Assembly: GCA_903835005.1 (NCBI GenBank)
Contig: CAILLK010000082.1
Span: 1-64,000, forward strand
DNA: 64,000 nucleotides
Reading direction: 5' to 3'
Source of the DNA: an uncultured Bacteroidota bacterium
GTDB lineage: Bacteria > Bacteroidota > Bacteroidia > Chitinophagales > Chitinophagaceae
The position numbers and the translations under genes are program-made. The notes under the pieces were generated by a model, which did no database searches, was not told where the DNA came from, and saw only the letters and a program-made list of their open reading frames with translations. Shown here one piece after another: positions 19,541 through 29,084 of this stretch (the first letter of the stretch is position 1; every line of letters starts with the position of its first letter).

Positions 19541-19990
19541 TCACTTAATGGCAGCAATAAACTTTTCCATCATAAAATGGGGTATCCCAACTTCAGTAAA
19601 TTCATCACTGCAAGTAGTATATCCCATCCCGGAATAAAAACCGAGCGCAACCTTCCGGGCATGGAGCACAATTTTCATGTAGCCCTTTTGCATGCAAAAT
19701 TTTTCTGCCGACTGAACAAGCAGTTTACCTATACCTTTTCCCTGCCACCCTCCATAAACTGCCATAGCCCGGAGTTGCACATTATTATCCTCAAGCGGAT
19801 GCAACAGAAGACATGCAATAACTATGTTATCATGCTCAGCAATAATTATATCATCTTCCTTGTCACGGCTGAGGTCCTCATTTCTGAGCGATAACCCAAG
19901 TGGCCGGCGCAATATTTCTTCCCTAAGATCCCACACTCCGGAATATTTGGGTGATGTAGATTTTATAGCAGAAATGGCTATGGTATCCAT
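19541..19990 (-). CDS. GNAT family N-acetyltransferase
   Basis: 149 residues, the normal length for a single-domain GNAT. The acetyl-CoA binding loop is WQGKGIGKLLV (about residues 82-92), preceded by the beta strand NVQLRAMAVY and followed by LHARKVALGFYSGMGY, which is the usual motif B region. It would move an acetyl group from acetyl-CoA to an amine, but the substrate cannot be read from sequence. The overall shape is like ElaA-type GNATs. Its ATG lies 3 bases after the stop of the VWA-protein gene, so the two are almost surely co-transcribed. Confidence 0.85.
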   Translation of the reverse strand: MDTIAISAIKSTSPKYSGVWDLREEILRRPLGLSLRNEDLSRDKEDDIIIAEHDNIVIACLLLHPLEDNNVQLRAMAVYGGWQGKGIGKLLVQSAEKFCMQKGYMKIVLHARKVALGFYSGMGYTTCSDEFTEVGIPHFMMEKFIAAIK

Positions 19991-19993
19991 ACA

Positions 19994-21991
19994 CTATTTA
20001 ATTGTTATTTCAGTTACCTGGGTGGCTTTAATCATAAATGGCACAACCTGTTCCGCAACCGAACCCTGCATCGGGCCTTTCTGGTAATGCACCTGGTAAG
20101 ATCCCGGTTGCATAGCTAAATGCTGGCTTTTAGGGTCGTTAATGTCCATCGGATAAAAACTGAGGAATTTATCTCCATACTGTCTGTACAGGGTTACATT
20201 GTGAATTTTGCCATCTCCGGTGAATTTTGCAAAACCTGGTTGCGGGATGGTGATCACAGTTTCACCATCAAAATCAAGGTCTACATTCCTTACATCACGT
20301 GGGAAAGTGTTAATTTCTATATGGTAATTCCCAGTTTCATAGAGTAATTTCTCTGTACATTTCTGATCCTGAACCCTGCCTTGCGACTTATTACGCTCAG
20401 TAACTTCTGCCGAAAATTCTTTTACCTGTCTCCCTGGTGCATTTTCATATGCAAAACTGAGCGTTGTCTTTTTAACCAATACAGTAATCTTGTTGTTTTT
20501 ATGAGGTGCAATAACTATGCTGTTAAGCATATAATCCGGCCTTCCTGCCAGGGTAAGATCATATGTGCCCGGGGGAATATCGCTCTGTGGATCCGGATTC
20601 CCTGAAGGGTCCACTGTCCGGAAAAATTTTCTCACTGGCTTTTTTGTTGCAGCATCAAGTAGAATAACCTGTGGACTGGTGTTATAAAATTTCCCCTGGC
20701 CATTGGTAAAATATACCGAAACAGTTGTTTCCCTGTCGTCTGTGGTTTCTACATGAAATTCATGCTTCTGGGGTACCTCAGGAACCGGCTTGGCAGCTGG
20801 CTGGTCTGCTTTAACTGGTGGCAATGGCGGTATCTGACGCATGGCATAGGTGTGATCTTCTATTACAAATATCACACTGAAGGTATTAAGTGCAGCCAAT
20901 TTCAGTTTTGAAAGTATATCTGCCGGCCTTTTGGCAATGGTATCGGCTACTACCTTTGGCAAGGGAATATCCAGGTTCACAATCTTAATCTTAGTATCAG
21001 ATGCAGGATTGCTTACAACTTTGAGTTTAACAGGTGCCGGGATTACTGATTCAATCTTTACTACAGGATGAGAAAAGGGTATATCGGCAATAACAGTTGG
21101 CAATTGTATTCTTTGTTCTTCAATTTCCAATTTGTCCATTGCCGGAGGGCTTACTTTTAAAATCAGCATCGATGTGCGGGGTACAATAGTCAATAATGCA
21201 GTATCTCTCGCTGTAGTTTTCTTTGCAGGTTCGGAGTCTGGTTTTATTTCAGGTTTATTCACTTTTAATACACTAGGTGCCTTGGCCGCAATATTCTGTA
21301 CATCCTGGTAATCTGATGCACTTATTTTTATAACCGGCCTGAATGCAGTAACAATTGTACTTACCGCCTTGGGTATATCCTTCTCCTTGGTAACCTGCAG
21401 AAAATCCCCCATACAGGAATAGGTAACCCTTAGTGAAGGGTCATTTTCAAGGCTTACTATATAGGGTTTGAAATAGACCTTGTATTTGATCAGTTTCTTC
21501 ATAACCTCGCATATGTCCCCCCCGCAGCTTTCGCCGCCATCTGTTATCAGTATTATACTGTAAGCATTGGTATTTACATCTGTAAGGTCTTTATCTGCAG
21601 CTTCCGTAAGGGCAAAAGCTATGGGCGTTACTCCCAACGGATGAATATCATCGAGTCGGGCAGCCATCTGGTAACGGTTATCCCTGCTGAATGGTACTTC
21701 ATTGCGGGTATCATAACAATCATTTTCAGGCACAGTGTGCTGATGCCCGAATACCCGTAAAGAAAACTCAACGTCCCTGTTAACAGCGTAAACGCTGTCC
21801 ATGAGCTTCATGATTATTTCTCTTGCAGCTTTATATTTTTCCTTTCCGCTGGCCCATGGCTGAATCATACTTGATGATTCATCCAGCAGGATGAGAACAC
21901 GGGATTGTATCAAACCGCTCTCCCTTTGTGAGTAGGAGAAATACGCATTTAATAAACACAATAAAAATAATATTAACCGCTTAAAATTCAT
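19994..21991 (-). CDS. Secreted von Willebrand factor A domain protein
   Basis: 665 residues with a signal peptide (about 1-21, ending YSQ). Residues 30-220 form a VWA domain; the metal-binding MIDAS motif DESSS (about 38-42) is intact, with ILITDGGES as the later MIDAS-type loop. After it comes a Pro/Lys-rich stretch (about 240-420) and a beta-rich C-terminal half (PPGTYDLTLAGRPDYML), which looks like carbohydrate-binding or Ig-like folds. VWA domains bind protein partners through a metal ion. The protein is probably periplasmic or lipid-free at the cell surface; no T9SS sorting domain is seen. A promoter-like element precedes it and the GNAT gene follows after 3 bases. Confidence 0.8.
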   Translation of the reverse strand: MNFKRLILFLLCLLNAYFSYSQRESGLIQSRVLILLDESSSMIQPWASGKEKYKAAREIIMKLMDSVYAVNRDVEFSLRVFGHQHTVPENDCYDTRNEVPFSRDNRYQMAARLDDIHPLGVTPIAFALTEAADKDLTDVNTNAYSIILITDGGESCGGDICEVMKKLIKYKVYFKPYIVSLENDPSLRVTYSCMGDFLQVTKEKDIPKAVSTIVTAFRPVIKISASDYQDVQNIAAKAPSVLKVNKPEIKPDSEPAKKTTARDTALLTIVPRTSMLILKVSPPAMDKLEIEEQRIQLPTVIADIPFSHPVVKIESVIPAPVKLKVVSNPASDTKIKIVNLDIPLPKVVADTIAKRPADILSKLKLAALNTFSVIFVIEDHTYAMRQIPPLPPVKADQPAAKPVPEVPQKHEFHVETTDDRETTVSVYFTNGQGKFYNTSPQVILLDAATKKPVRKFFRTVDPSGNPDPQSDIPPGTYDLTLAGRPDYMLNSIVIAPHKNNKITVLVKKTTLSFAYENAPGRQVKEFSAEVTERNKSQGRVQDQKCTEKLLYETGNYHIEINTFPRDVRNVDLDFDGETVITIPQPGFAKFTGDGKIHNVTLYRQYGDKFLSFYPMDINDPKSQHLAMQPGSYQVHYQKGPMQGSVAEQVVPFMIKATQVTEITIK

Positions 21992-22007
21992 GATAAAACT
22001 GCGGTTA

Positions 22008-22036
22008 CAAACCTACACCAAATGAATGAAATCAAA
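22008..22036 (-). promoter_or_regulatory. Putative promoter of the VWA-GNAT operon
   Basis: Minus strand TTTG (22036-22033), 17 bases, then TAGGTTTG (22015-22008). Both parts match the Bacteroidota TTTG / TAnnTTTG pattern exactly. This is the best promoter match in the window; it lies 16 bases before the ATG at 21991. Confidence 0.55.
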
Positions 22037-22067
22037 ATCCAAAAAAATAAAAATACAAGAAAATGTA

Positions 22068-23639
22068 TTACGCGCCCTGTTCTGTTTCCTCTTTTACCGA
22101 TTCTGCGCCAATATCCTTCTGAGCTTGTTTATATTTATCATTCAGCTTTTTGAGCTTTTGAGTGCCTTCAATGATCAGTTTTTCCAGATGGTCTTTGAGT
22201 TCAGCGGCTTTTTTACCCGGAGTTATATTTTCCAGTGCATTTTTAAAATCAGCCAGTTTCTCCTCTTCCTCTTTTATATCCTGCTGCAGATTCACAATTG
22301 TATCTTTGGCATATTGCGCTCTCGCTGATTTCTGCGATTCTGCATATTGCTTACGCTGTTCCCGGTTGGCATCCTTACGGGCAAAAAAATATTTGCGCGC
22401 TGCATTAAAATCTTCCCAGAGCTGGTCTCCATATGATCGGGGCACAGGGCCTATCTTCTTCCAGTCCTCAAGCAGTTGCATCATTTCAGATGTAGCTTCC
22501 GACCATTGATTGGAATGCTTCAATTCTTCAGCTCGATCGAATATAGCTTTTTTTTGTGTATAGTTATTTTCAAAAAATGCCCGCTCCGAGTCCATATGTA
22601 CTTTCCTGCCGGCATAAAAATGTTCTTTTGCACCAATAAACCTTTTCCACAGTTCCTCACCTTTATCATGCTGTACACGACCCGATTGTTTCCACTCGTC
22701 CATCAGCGTAGCAAAAGCCTGTGCAGTTTTATTCCATTCAGTGCTGTCTTTAAGTGCCTCTGCTTTTTCAGCAATAGCCAGTTTCACCGTATAGTTGGCA
22801 TCCTGTTCTACCTGAATCCGTGCCGCATGCTCTCTTTTTTTCTCAAAAAAGGTGCTTTTTGCAGCCTGAAACCGCAGCCACAACTCCTCATTTTTTTTGT
22901 TTACAGTATGGCCTATCGTTTTCCACTCATCTGTAAGCCGGTGAAATGCTTCAGTCGTTTTCTTCCAGTCTTCCGATGCGGCAATTCCTTCAGCCTGCTC
23001 TACCAGGTCAATTTTAAGATCCAGATTATGCAGCAGGTCCTTTTCTTCATCTTCATGATGCAGGCGCTTCCTTTCCGAAAATGACTTCCTGGCGGCATCT
23101 ATGCGATTCCAGAGTTTGTCATTTCTGTTTTTATCCACCTGGCCTGACTGCTTGAATTTATCCGAAATTTCTTTCAGTGCCTGCTGGGTTTCTTTCCACT
23201 GATCACTGGCAGCTAGTTCTTCTGCCAGCTCCGCCAGTTTCAGTTTTATAGCATAATTCTCCTCAGTAATTGTATAGAGTGTATGCTCCCAGTCATGTAT
23301 CAATGCGGTCAGCTTACTGAAATTGCCCAACCCGCATAAATGCTGTATGTATTCCTTAAGTGAGGCTACCTTATCGGCAAGCTTTGTCTTGTCTTCAGTA
23401 TTCTGCCACTCCAGTTCCAGTTCAAGAACTCTGGCTTCAGCGCTGGCAAATTTTTCTACCAGGTTCCTGAAAACAGGGTCTGCATTTTCCACCGATACCG
23501 TACCGATTGATCGCTCCCTTATATTATTTCCAGCCGGCAGAATAATTTCACCTGTCTCCAGAAAAGTGAATAATTCTTTACCCGGAAAAGATTGCTCATT
23601 CCACCAACCGATAAGGTCAAAATTCTGTTCCTCCACCAT
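22068..23639 (-). CDS. DUF349 repeat protein
   Basis: 523 residues from ATG 23639; a longer frame from TTG 23651 adds only four residues and is less likely. About four DUF349 units follow each other, each with W-x-x-x-x-x-F-x-x-L-x-x-E-W-K-x-x-G and then LWxRFxxAKxxFFxxK (for example DEWKTIGHTVNKKNEELW). They are highly charged helical repeats; the last 90 residues (QQDIKEEEEKLADFKNAL) are coiled coil. No signal peptide or membrane segment, so it is cytoplasmic. DUF349 proteins are common in Bacteroidota, and their role is not established. It stands alone with its own upstream gap. Confidence 0.9.
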   Translation of the reverse strand: MVEEQNFDLIGWWNEQSFPGKELFTFLETGEIILPAGNNIRERSIGTVSVENADPVFRNLVEKFASAEARVLELELEWQNTEDKTKLADKVASLKEYIQHLCGLGNFSKLTALIHDWEHTLYTITEENYAIKLKLAELAEELAASDQWKETQQALKEISDKFKQSGQVDKNRNDKLWNRIDAARKSFSERKRLHHEDEEKDLLHNLDLKIDLVEQAEGIAASEDWKKTTEAFHRLTDEWKTIGHTVNKKNEELWLRFQAAKSTFFEKKREHAARIQVEQDANYTVKLAIAEKAEALKDSTEWNKTAQAFATLMDEWKQSGRVQHDKGEELWKRFIGAKEHFYAGRKVHMDSERAFFENNYTQKKAIFDRAEELKHSNQWSEATSEMMQLLEDWKKIGPVPRSYGDQLWEDFNAARKYFFARKDANREQRKQYAESQKSARAQYAKDTIVNLQQDIKEEEEKLADFKNALENITPGKKAAELKDHLEKLIIEGTQKLKKLNDKYKQAQKDIGAESVKEETEQGA

Positions 23640-23846
23640 AATTCTTTCCAATTTATTGAATAACAGGCATCAGCCCTTGGTGCAAGATAAAGCTAAATAT
23701 TTATATACTCCAAACGCTTAACATTAACATTTTAAAAGCCAGAAAAAAAATAGCTGTCTAAATCTTTCAATTTTCCTGTTTAATAAGCAAATTTCTGACG
23801 CAATCTATTCAATATCAATACAGTCAAATCCTTGCCATTTCCTAAC

Positions 23847-24590
23847 TTAATGCGTACCAAATACCTTTTTGAGCAGGTCAGTAACCTGGGCTGCTGGGTC
23901 TTTCCTTATTTTCCCTTCTTCACTGGCAATATATACAAATACCCCGTTTAACGCTCGTTCGGTTACATATGCAGGAAGATCTGGATTTACTTTTTTAAAA
24001 GTTGTTGGCAATTCATTATAGGTTTTAAAAACAGTTGCCCAGTATTTTGTAGCACCTACTTTATCTAGCGATGCTTGTATTACAGGGCGGAATGCCTCTG
24101 TCAGTGCTGCAGTAGTCTTAGCCTTAAGATATTGGGTTGCGGCATCATTATGTCCTTTCAATATTGATAATGCATCTTGTATACTCATACTCCTTATAGC
24201 ATCAACAAAAATATCCAGAGCTTTTGTACTGGCATCTTCTGCCGCCCTGTTCATACTTAACACTGCCTCATCTACCTGTTTCCCGAAACCTACCTCACGC
24301 AAGGTATTTTCCACTTTCCTGGTTTCCGGAGGCATAAGTACCTTAATCAACGCATCGCCGAAAAAGCCGTCCTGAACAGAAACCCTCCCTATAGCATTTT
24401 TTGCCCCTACATTTAATGCTTCACGGAGTCCGGCAGAAATATCAGCTTCCGATAATCCGCCGCCGCCATTTCCCTTCCCCCCTATAGTGTTCTCCGCTTT
24501 ACTCAGAAGGTCTTTAAACTGTGCTATTGCGGTTCCGGAAATACAGGTAAGCAACACTAATGCAAAAATCACTTTGATCATTTTATGCAT
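23847..24590 (-). CDS. DUF4197 domain exported protein
   Basis: 247 residues with a signal peptide (about 1-23, ending TAIAQ). The rest matches the DUF4197 family: SEADISAGLREALNVGAKNAI, DGFFGDALIKVLMPPE, and SMSIQDALSILKGHNDAATQYLK, ending with ALNGVFVYIASEEGKIR. The family is all-helical, periplasmic and of unknown function. No operon partner is evident; the neighbours are more than 170 bases away on both sides. Confidence 0.85.
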   Translation of the reverse strand: MHKMIKVIFALVLLTCISGTAIAQFKDLLSKAENTIGGKGNGGGGLSEADISAGLREALNVGAKNAIGRVSVQDGFFGDALIKVLMPPETRKVENTLREVGFGKQVDEAVLSMNRAAEDASTKALDIFVDAIRSMSIQDALSILKGHNDAATQYLKAKTTAALTEAFRPVIQASLDKVGATKYWATVFKTYNELPTTFKKVNPDLPAYVTERALNGVFVYIASEEGKIRKDPAAQVTDLLKKVFGTH

Positions 24591-24768
24591 AAACTTGTTT
24601 TTTTAAACTAAGAATACCAAAGGTAAAGCCATTTCTGTCAAAACCTCTTTTAACAGCAATAGTATTAACTTTTAGCAGATAATATATCCGTTTATGCCAC
24701 TGCATATATCACAAGTCGGCAGAGGAGTATTGCCGGGTTAATCCAGGCTACCTGCAATAATTGAAAAT

Positions 24769-26733
24769 TTAACTTTTAACGGATAGATAAAAAGTGGCTC
24801 CCTTTCCTTTTTCACTCTCAACCCAGATATCCCCGCCATTCTGAATGGCAAATTCCTTACAAAGCATCAGGCCGATACCATTGCCTTTTTCATTGTCTGT
24901 CCCGTCCCTGCTCTTTAGTGAATAAAAGAGCTTGGGTATTATTTCCGGGTCAATACCCATACCTGTATCTTTTACACCAAAAACAGTAAATCCAGGCTTC
25001 GATTTTGTATCTGTGGTAATTTCTATGTTGCCATTCCGCGGAGTGTACTTAAGCGCATTGGCAAGGAAGTTCCTCATTATAAAATCAAAAATAGACGGAT
25101 CCGAATATATAATCAACTCACTTGGCGTATTGTCAGTAACAGTAATGTTCTTTTCTGTTGCTTTGATTTTCCTGAGTTCAATACTTTCCTTTATATATAC
25201 CTTGGGTTTAAATTTTTGTTGCTGCAGACTGATGCCTTTTACAAGTAATCTGCCCCAATACAATAATTTATCAAAGGTTTCCAGCGAAACTTTAGTTTGT
25301 TCTTTAAGGTTATCAAAAAGAAATTTACGGTCTTCTTCAGTTGTAGTTTCATCTTCTATAATATCTATCATCGCAGGTATCCTGGCTATCGGACCGCGCA
25401 GATCATGACCAATCACTGAAAACAATTTATCCTTCATGGCATTCAGCTCTTCTAGTTGCTTATGATTAAGGGCAAGTTGTTTATTAAGTTTTATGGTTTT
25501 ACCAATATAAAACAGAAATCCAAGCATAACTCCGATCAGAAGAAATGCCACAAAAATCAATTCATTCCGTTGCAGCGCATTATGTTTGTTCAGTATTTCC
25601 AGTTCCTTAATCTGCTGGTTTGTTTCCAACTGCCAGGAGGAACTTATATTGGCGATCTCCTTTGTTTTTTCCAGATTAAATACGCTATCTGTAAGTTTTT
25701 GCTTTTCCCTTAATGCTGCCAATGCATCTTTATACTTTCCCCTATGCTCAAGCAAAGATGCGATTTCGTCATATATCCCGGATAAGAAAACCTTACTGTG
25801 AATTTTTTCAGCAAGAGATTTTGCACATTCCAGGTATTCCATCGCTGAATCTGGTTCTTTTTGCTCAAGAATTCTGGCTATTTCCAGCAAAAAATTAGAC
25901 TGCATTTCAGGCAGTTTATATTTAACCGAAACTGATAATCCCATCCGGAGGTATTTCAGAGAGATTTCCGGTTCCCCTTTTTCCTGGTAATACTCGCCAA
26001 GATATAAAAGGCTTTCAATGTGAGAAGAACTGAACTCGGGCTTATCACTTTCATTCAAAGCTTTCAGAAACAGCTGCAGAGCCGTGTCCTGTTTTCCTTC
26101 ACTGGCATACATAACACCAATGGTATTATGCAAAAAGATGGTTGCATCACTTAGTGCCGTTTGCTGACTTACCTTTTCTCCCTTTCTGAAATATTTCCAT
26201 GCATTTTCCTTATCATTCATCTGGAGATAAACATTCCCCAGGTTCATACAGGTTAATAACAAACCATGATTATCAGTAACCGAATCATATAATTTCAAAG
26301 CATCGATAAAATATTTGGCAGCAATGTTATAATTACCTTTACTGGCTTCTATTGAACCAAGGTTATTGTTCATCTCTGCCACACCTTTTAAATCTTTATT
26401 TTTGCGGTAGATAGTTAACGCTTTCATTGATCGTTCTCTGCTGAGATCCACCCTTCCCTGTTTCTCATCAATAATAGATAATTGGTTCAGAATTCTGGCA
26501 GTTCCTAAATCATAATTTTGGGAGCTGCATAAATCTATTGCTTTTTCTGCATACCAGTTTACAGAATCCGGGTTCTTATCCGAATAATAAAGTATTATTT
26601 TATTATATGATTCAATCCTATCTTCTATTCCGGAAGCATGCTCACAATTTGCAATTAATTGATTAATATGCGTTTGTGAAAACAATAAAATCGGCAAAAA
26701 CAGGATAAATAATATTAAAGGTATAAATTTCAT
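24769..26733 (-). CDS. TPR-containing sensor histidine kinase
   Basis: 654 residues. Signal sequence (about 1-20), then tetratricopeptide repeats over residues 30-370 (for example AEMNNNLGSIEASKGNYNIA), a membrane segment (about 393-412, LIFVAFLLIGVMLGFLFYIG), a short coiled coil, the phospho-acceptor box VIGHDLRGP (His near 443), and an ATPase domain with NFLANALKYT, GVKDTGMGID and GNGIGLMLC. All kinase motifs look intact. The TPR part would be periplasmic and act as the sensor. No response regulator gene is adjacent, so its partner is unknown. This layout is common in Bacteroidota. Confidence 0.9.
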   Translation of the reverse strand: MKFIPLILFILFLPILLFSQTHINQLIANCEHASGIEDRIESYNKIILYYSDKNPDSVNWYAEKAIDLCSSQNYDLGTARILNQLSIIDEKQGRVDLSRERSMKALTIYRKNKDLKGVAEMNNNLGSIEASKGNYNIAAKYFIDALKLYDSVTDNHGLLLTCMNLGNVYLQMNDKENAWKYFRKGEKVSQQTALSDATIFLHNTIGVMYASEGKQDTALQLFLKALNESDKPEFSSSHIESLLYLGEYYQEKGEPEISLKYLRMGLSVSVKYKLPEMQSNFLLEIARILEQKEPDSAMEYLECAKSLAEKIHSKVFLSGIYDEIASLLEHRGKYKDALAALREKQKLTDSVFNLEKTKEIANISSSWQLETNQQIKELEILNKHNALQRNELIFVAFLLIGVMLGFLFYIGKTIKLNKQLALNHKQLEELNAMKDKLFSVIGHDLRGPIARIPAMIDIIEDETTTEEDRKFLFDNLKEQTKVSLETFDKLLYWGRLLVKGISLQQQKFKPKVYIKESIELRKIKATEKNITVTDNTPSELIIYSDPSIFDFIMRNFLANALKYTPRNGNIEITTDTKSKPGFTVFGVKDTGMGIDPEIIPKLFYSLKSRDGTDNEKGNGIGLMLCKEFAIQNGGDIWVESEKGKGATFYLSVKS

Positions 26734-26902
26734 TCAGCGTGTTTAAGTTAATTGCAAAAGTATGACAATATAGTAATCGTTTATTTACAAAAGCACCAAA
26801 AATGGTATATTTAATAACATAAAACGAAAATCAGGCTGGATATTATTTACTTCATATTTATATTAATCAGTATGCAAATCGCCATTTACTAACTTTTTTT
26901 TA

Positions 26903-26929
26903 TTGTTCCCTTAAAATCGGATAGTTTCG
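26903..26929 (+). promoter_or_regulatory. Putative promoter of bioBF
   Basis: TTG at 26903-26905, 16 bases, then TAGTTTCG (26922-26929), one mismatch from TAnnTTTG. It lies 21 bases before the bioB ATG. The spacing equals that of the surface-protein promoter. Confidence 0.35.
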
Positions 26930-26950
26930 CCTGTAAAATATACAGTTAAC

Positions 26951-27958
26951 ATGAATGATATCCGTCATAACTGGACCAGAGAAGAAATAACTGAAATATA
27001 CGAACGGCCATTGCTTGGCCTTATAATGGATGCAGCTGATGTGCACCGGCGTTATCATGCTATAGGGGAGGTACAGATAAGTAGCCTGCTATCCGTAAAA
27101 ACAGGAGGCTGTTCCGAAGATTGCAGTTATTGTCCGCAGGCGGCAAGGTACCAGACAGGCGTAAAAGTACAGGCATTAATGAAAACCGATGACGTAGTTA
27201 CTGCAGCAAAAAATGCTAAAGCCGGTGGCGCTTCCAGGTTTTGCATGGGCGCAGCCTGGAGGGAAGTAAGAGATAATACCGATTTTGACAGGGTACTGGA
27301 AATGGTTAAAGAGGTCAATAAACTGGAAATGGAAGTTTGTTGCACACTGGGCATGGTTAATGAATATCAGGCCGAAAGACTTGCTGAAGCGGGTTTATAC
27401 GCCTATAATCATAACATTGATACCTCAGAAGAACATTATAGTGAAGTAATAACCACACGCACTTATGACGACCGGCTCAATACCCTGGAAAATGTAAGAA
27501 AAGCAGGTATATCGGTATGCAGTGGTGGCATAATTGGTTTGGGAGAATCCGATGAAGACCGGGTAGGTATGCTGAAGACTTTGGTAAATCTGCCGGAACA
27601 TCCCGGCTCAGTTCCTATCAATGCTCTGGTACCGGTTGCTGGTACCCCTCTTGGTGAAAATAGCCGGGTTCCTTTTGATGATCTGGTACGTATGGTTGCT
27701 ACTGCAAGAATTTTGATGCCTCGTTCAGCAGTAAGGTTATCAGCCGGCCGGCTCGAACTTTCAGTGGCCGAACAGGGTATGTGTTTCCTTGCGGGAGCCA
27801 ACTCTATATTTGCCGGAGATAAGCTGCTTACCACTCCTAACCCGGAGTTCAATGCCGATGTAGCTATGTTCCGTACCCTTGGTCTGAGACCCAAAGCAGC
27901 ATTTGCCGACGGGCAACCAAAAAACAGGCAGAAACCATTAGTTCATGAATCCTGTTGA
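26951..27958 (+). CDS. bioB: Biotin synthase
   Basis: 335 residues, normal for BioB. Radical SAM enzyme that inserts sulfur into dethiobiotin, the last step of biotin synthesis. The cluster-binding motif CSEDCSYC (about 53-60) is intact, and NHNIDTSEEHY, GGIIGLGES and the LSAGRLE block (second cluster region with Arg) are all present. It overlaps bioF by 14 bases, so the two are translationally coupled. Confidence 0.97.
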   Translation: MNDIRHNWTREEITEIYERPLLGLIMDAADVHRRYHAIGEVQISSLLSVKTGGCSEDCSYCPQAARYQTGVKVQALMKTDDVVTAAKNAKAGGASRFCMGAAWREVRDNTDFDRVLEMVKEVNKLEMEVCCTLGMVNEYQAERLAEAGLYAYNHNIDTSEEHYSEVITTRTYDDRLNTLENVRKAGISVCSGGIIGLGESDEDRVGMLKTLVNLPEHPGSVPINALVPVAGTPLGENSRVPFDDLVRMVATARILMPRSAVRLSAGRLELSVAEQGMCFLAGANSIFAGDKLLTTPNPEFNADVAMFRTLGLRPKAAFADGQPKNRQKPLVHESC

Positions 27959-29072
27959 TCAATATCTCGCCAGCAGGCTTGAGGAAAGAAGACTGGCAGG
28001 TAATTTAAGAAAATTGAAAACGGAGAGAGCCGAAGTTGATTTTTTTTCAAACGACTATCTCGGGTTGGTTACCAGCGGTAAATTGGCTGGTGTATTGCAA
28101 AAATCATTAGCTGGTAAAAATACAGCTCCCGGTTCCACCGGGTCAAGATTGTTATCAGGTAATAGCCTGGCTGCTGAAGAACTGGAAAACAGAATAGCGG
28201 TTTTCCAGCAGGCTGAGGCAGCATTACTGTTTAATTCTGGTTATGATGCCAATGTAGGTTTACTCGCTTGCATTGCCAGCCGGAATACTACAATTTTATC
28301 CGATCAGCTTTGCCATGCCAGCCTTATAGATGGTATAAGGCTGAGCCAGTGCAGCCGGAAATACAAATTTCGGCACAATGATCTGAATGAACTGGAAGGG
28401 CAACTAAAAAAGTACAGGGAATATGGTCCGGTAATTGTAGTAGTGGAGTCGGTATATTCCATGGATGGCGATTTGGCGCCACTGCAGGAAATGGCTGATT
28501 TATGCACCGGATCCGGCGCTCAGCTTATAGTAGATGAAGCACACGCAACAGGGGTATTCGGTGTAAAAGGGGAGGGCCTGGTAGTTACTTTGGGATTGCA
28601 GGATAAAGTATTTGCGCGCATACATACATTCGGAAAAGCACTGGGGTGCCATGGTGCCGCTGTAGCAGGTAGTGCATTACTTAAAGATTACCTGGTCAAT
28701 TTTGCCAGAACATTTATTTATACTACGGCATTGCCGGCACACGCCCTGCTTGCTATAGATAGCGCCTACAGGTATCTGGATAGCAATTCCTTTTCAAACA
28801 AGCCCCTGCATGAATTGATTGCATACTTCAGAAATACTATAAATGAAAGTGGAATGATTGGCTGGAATGACAGCATCAGCACTATACAGGCATTGATTGT
28901 GGGTGAAAATAATCGCTGCAAACAACTTGCCGGCCAGCTGCAGGATGCGCGATTTCAGGTAAATGCCATACTGCACCCCACTGTGCCTGCTGGTATGGAA
29001 CGGCTGAGGGTGTGCCTGCATACTTTCAATACTAAAGATGAAATAAACAGACTGTTCCATATACTCACCTGA
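27945..29072 (+). CDS. bioF: 8-amino-7-oxononanoate synthase
   Basis: 375 residues, usual length. PLP enzyme that joins pimeloyl-ACP/CoA with alanine, the first dedicated ring-forming step of biotin synthesis. Visible: FFSNDYLGL, APGSTGSRLLSGN, DEAHATGVFG and the PLP lysine in HTFGKALG. Starts inside the end of bioB. No bioC or bioH gene for pimeloyl supply lies in the window. It converges on the adenylate cyclase gene with a 12-base gap and no clear terminator. Confidence 0.96.
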   Translation: MNPVDQYLASRLEERRLAGNLRKLKTERAEVDFFSNDYLGLVTSGKLAGVLQKSLAGKNTAPGSTGSRLLSGNSLAAEELENRIAVFQQAEAALLFNSGYDANVGLLACIASRNTTILSDQLCHASLIDGIRLSQCSRKYKFRHNDLNELEGQLKKYREYGPVIVVVESVYSMDGDLAPLQEMADLCTGSGAQLIVDEAHATGVFGVKGEGLVVTLGLQDKVFARIHTFGKALGCHGAAVAGSALLKDYLVNFARTFIYTTALPAHALLAIDSAYRYLDSNSFSNKPLHELIAYFRNTINESGMIGWNDSISTIQALIVGENNRCKQLAGQLQDARFQVNAILHPTVPAGMERLRVCLHTFNTKDEINRLFHILT

Positions 29073-29084
29073 TGATCGTTAATT

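Noticed and set aside
22476-23084. Plus-strand 202-codon frame with many Phe/Leu
   Set aside because: It is the antisense shadow of DUF349 helical repeats, whose codon pattern gives long hydrophobic antisense frames. Similar frames opposite smc (57181-58823) were dropped for the same reason.
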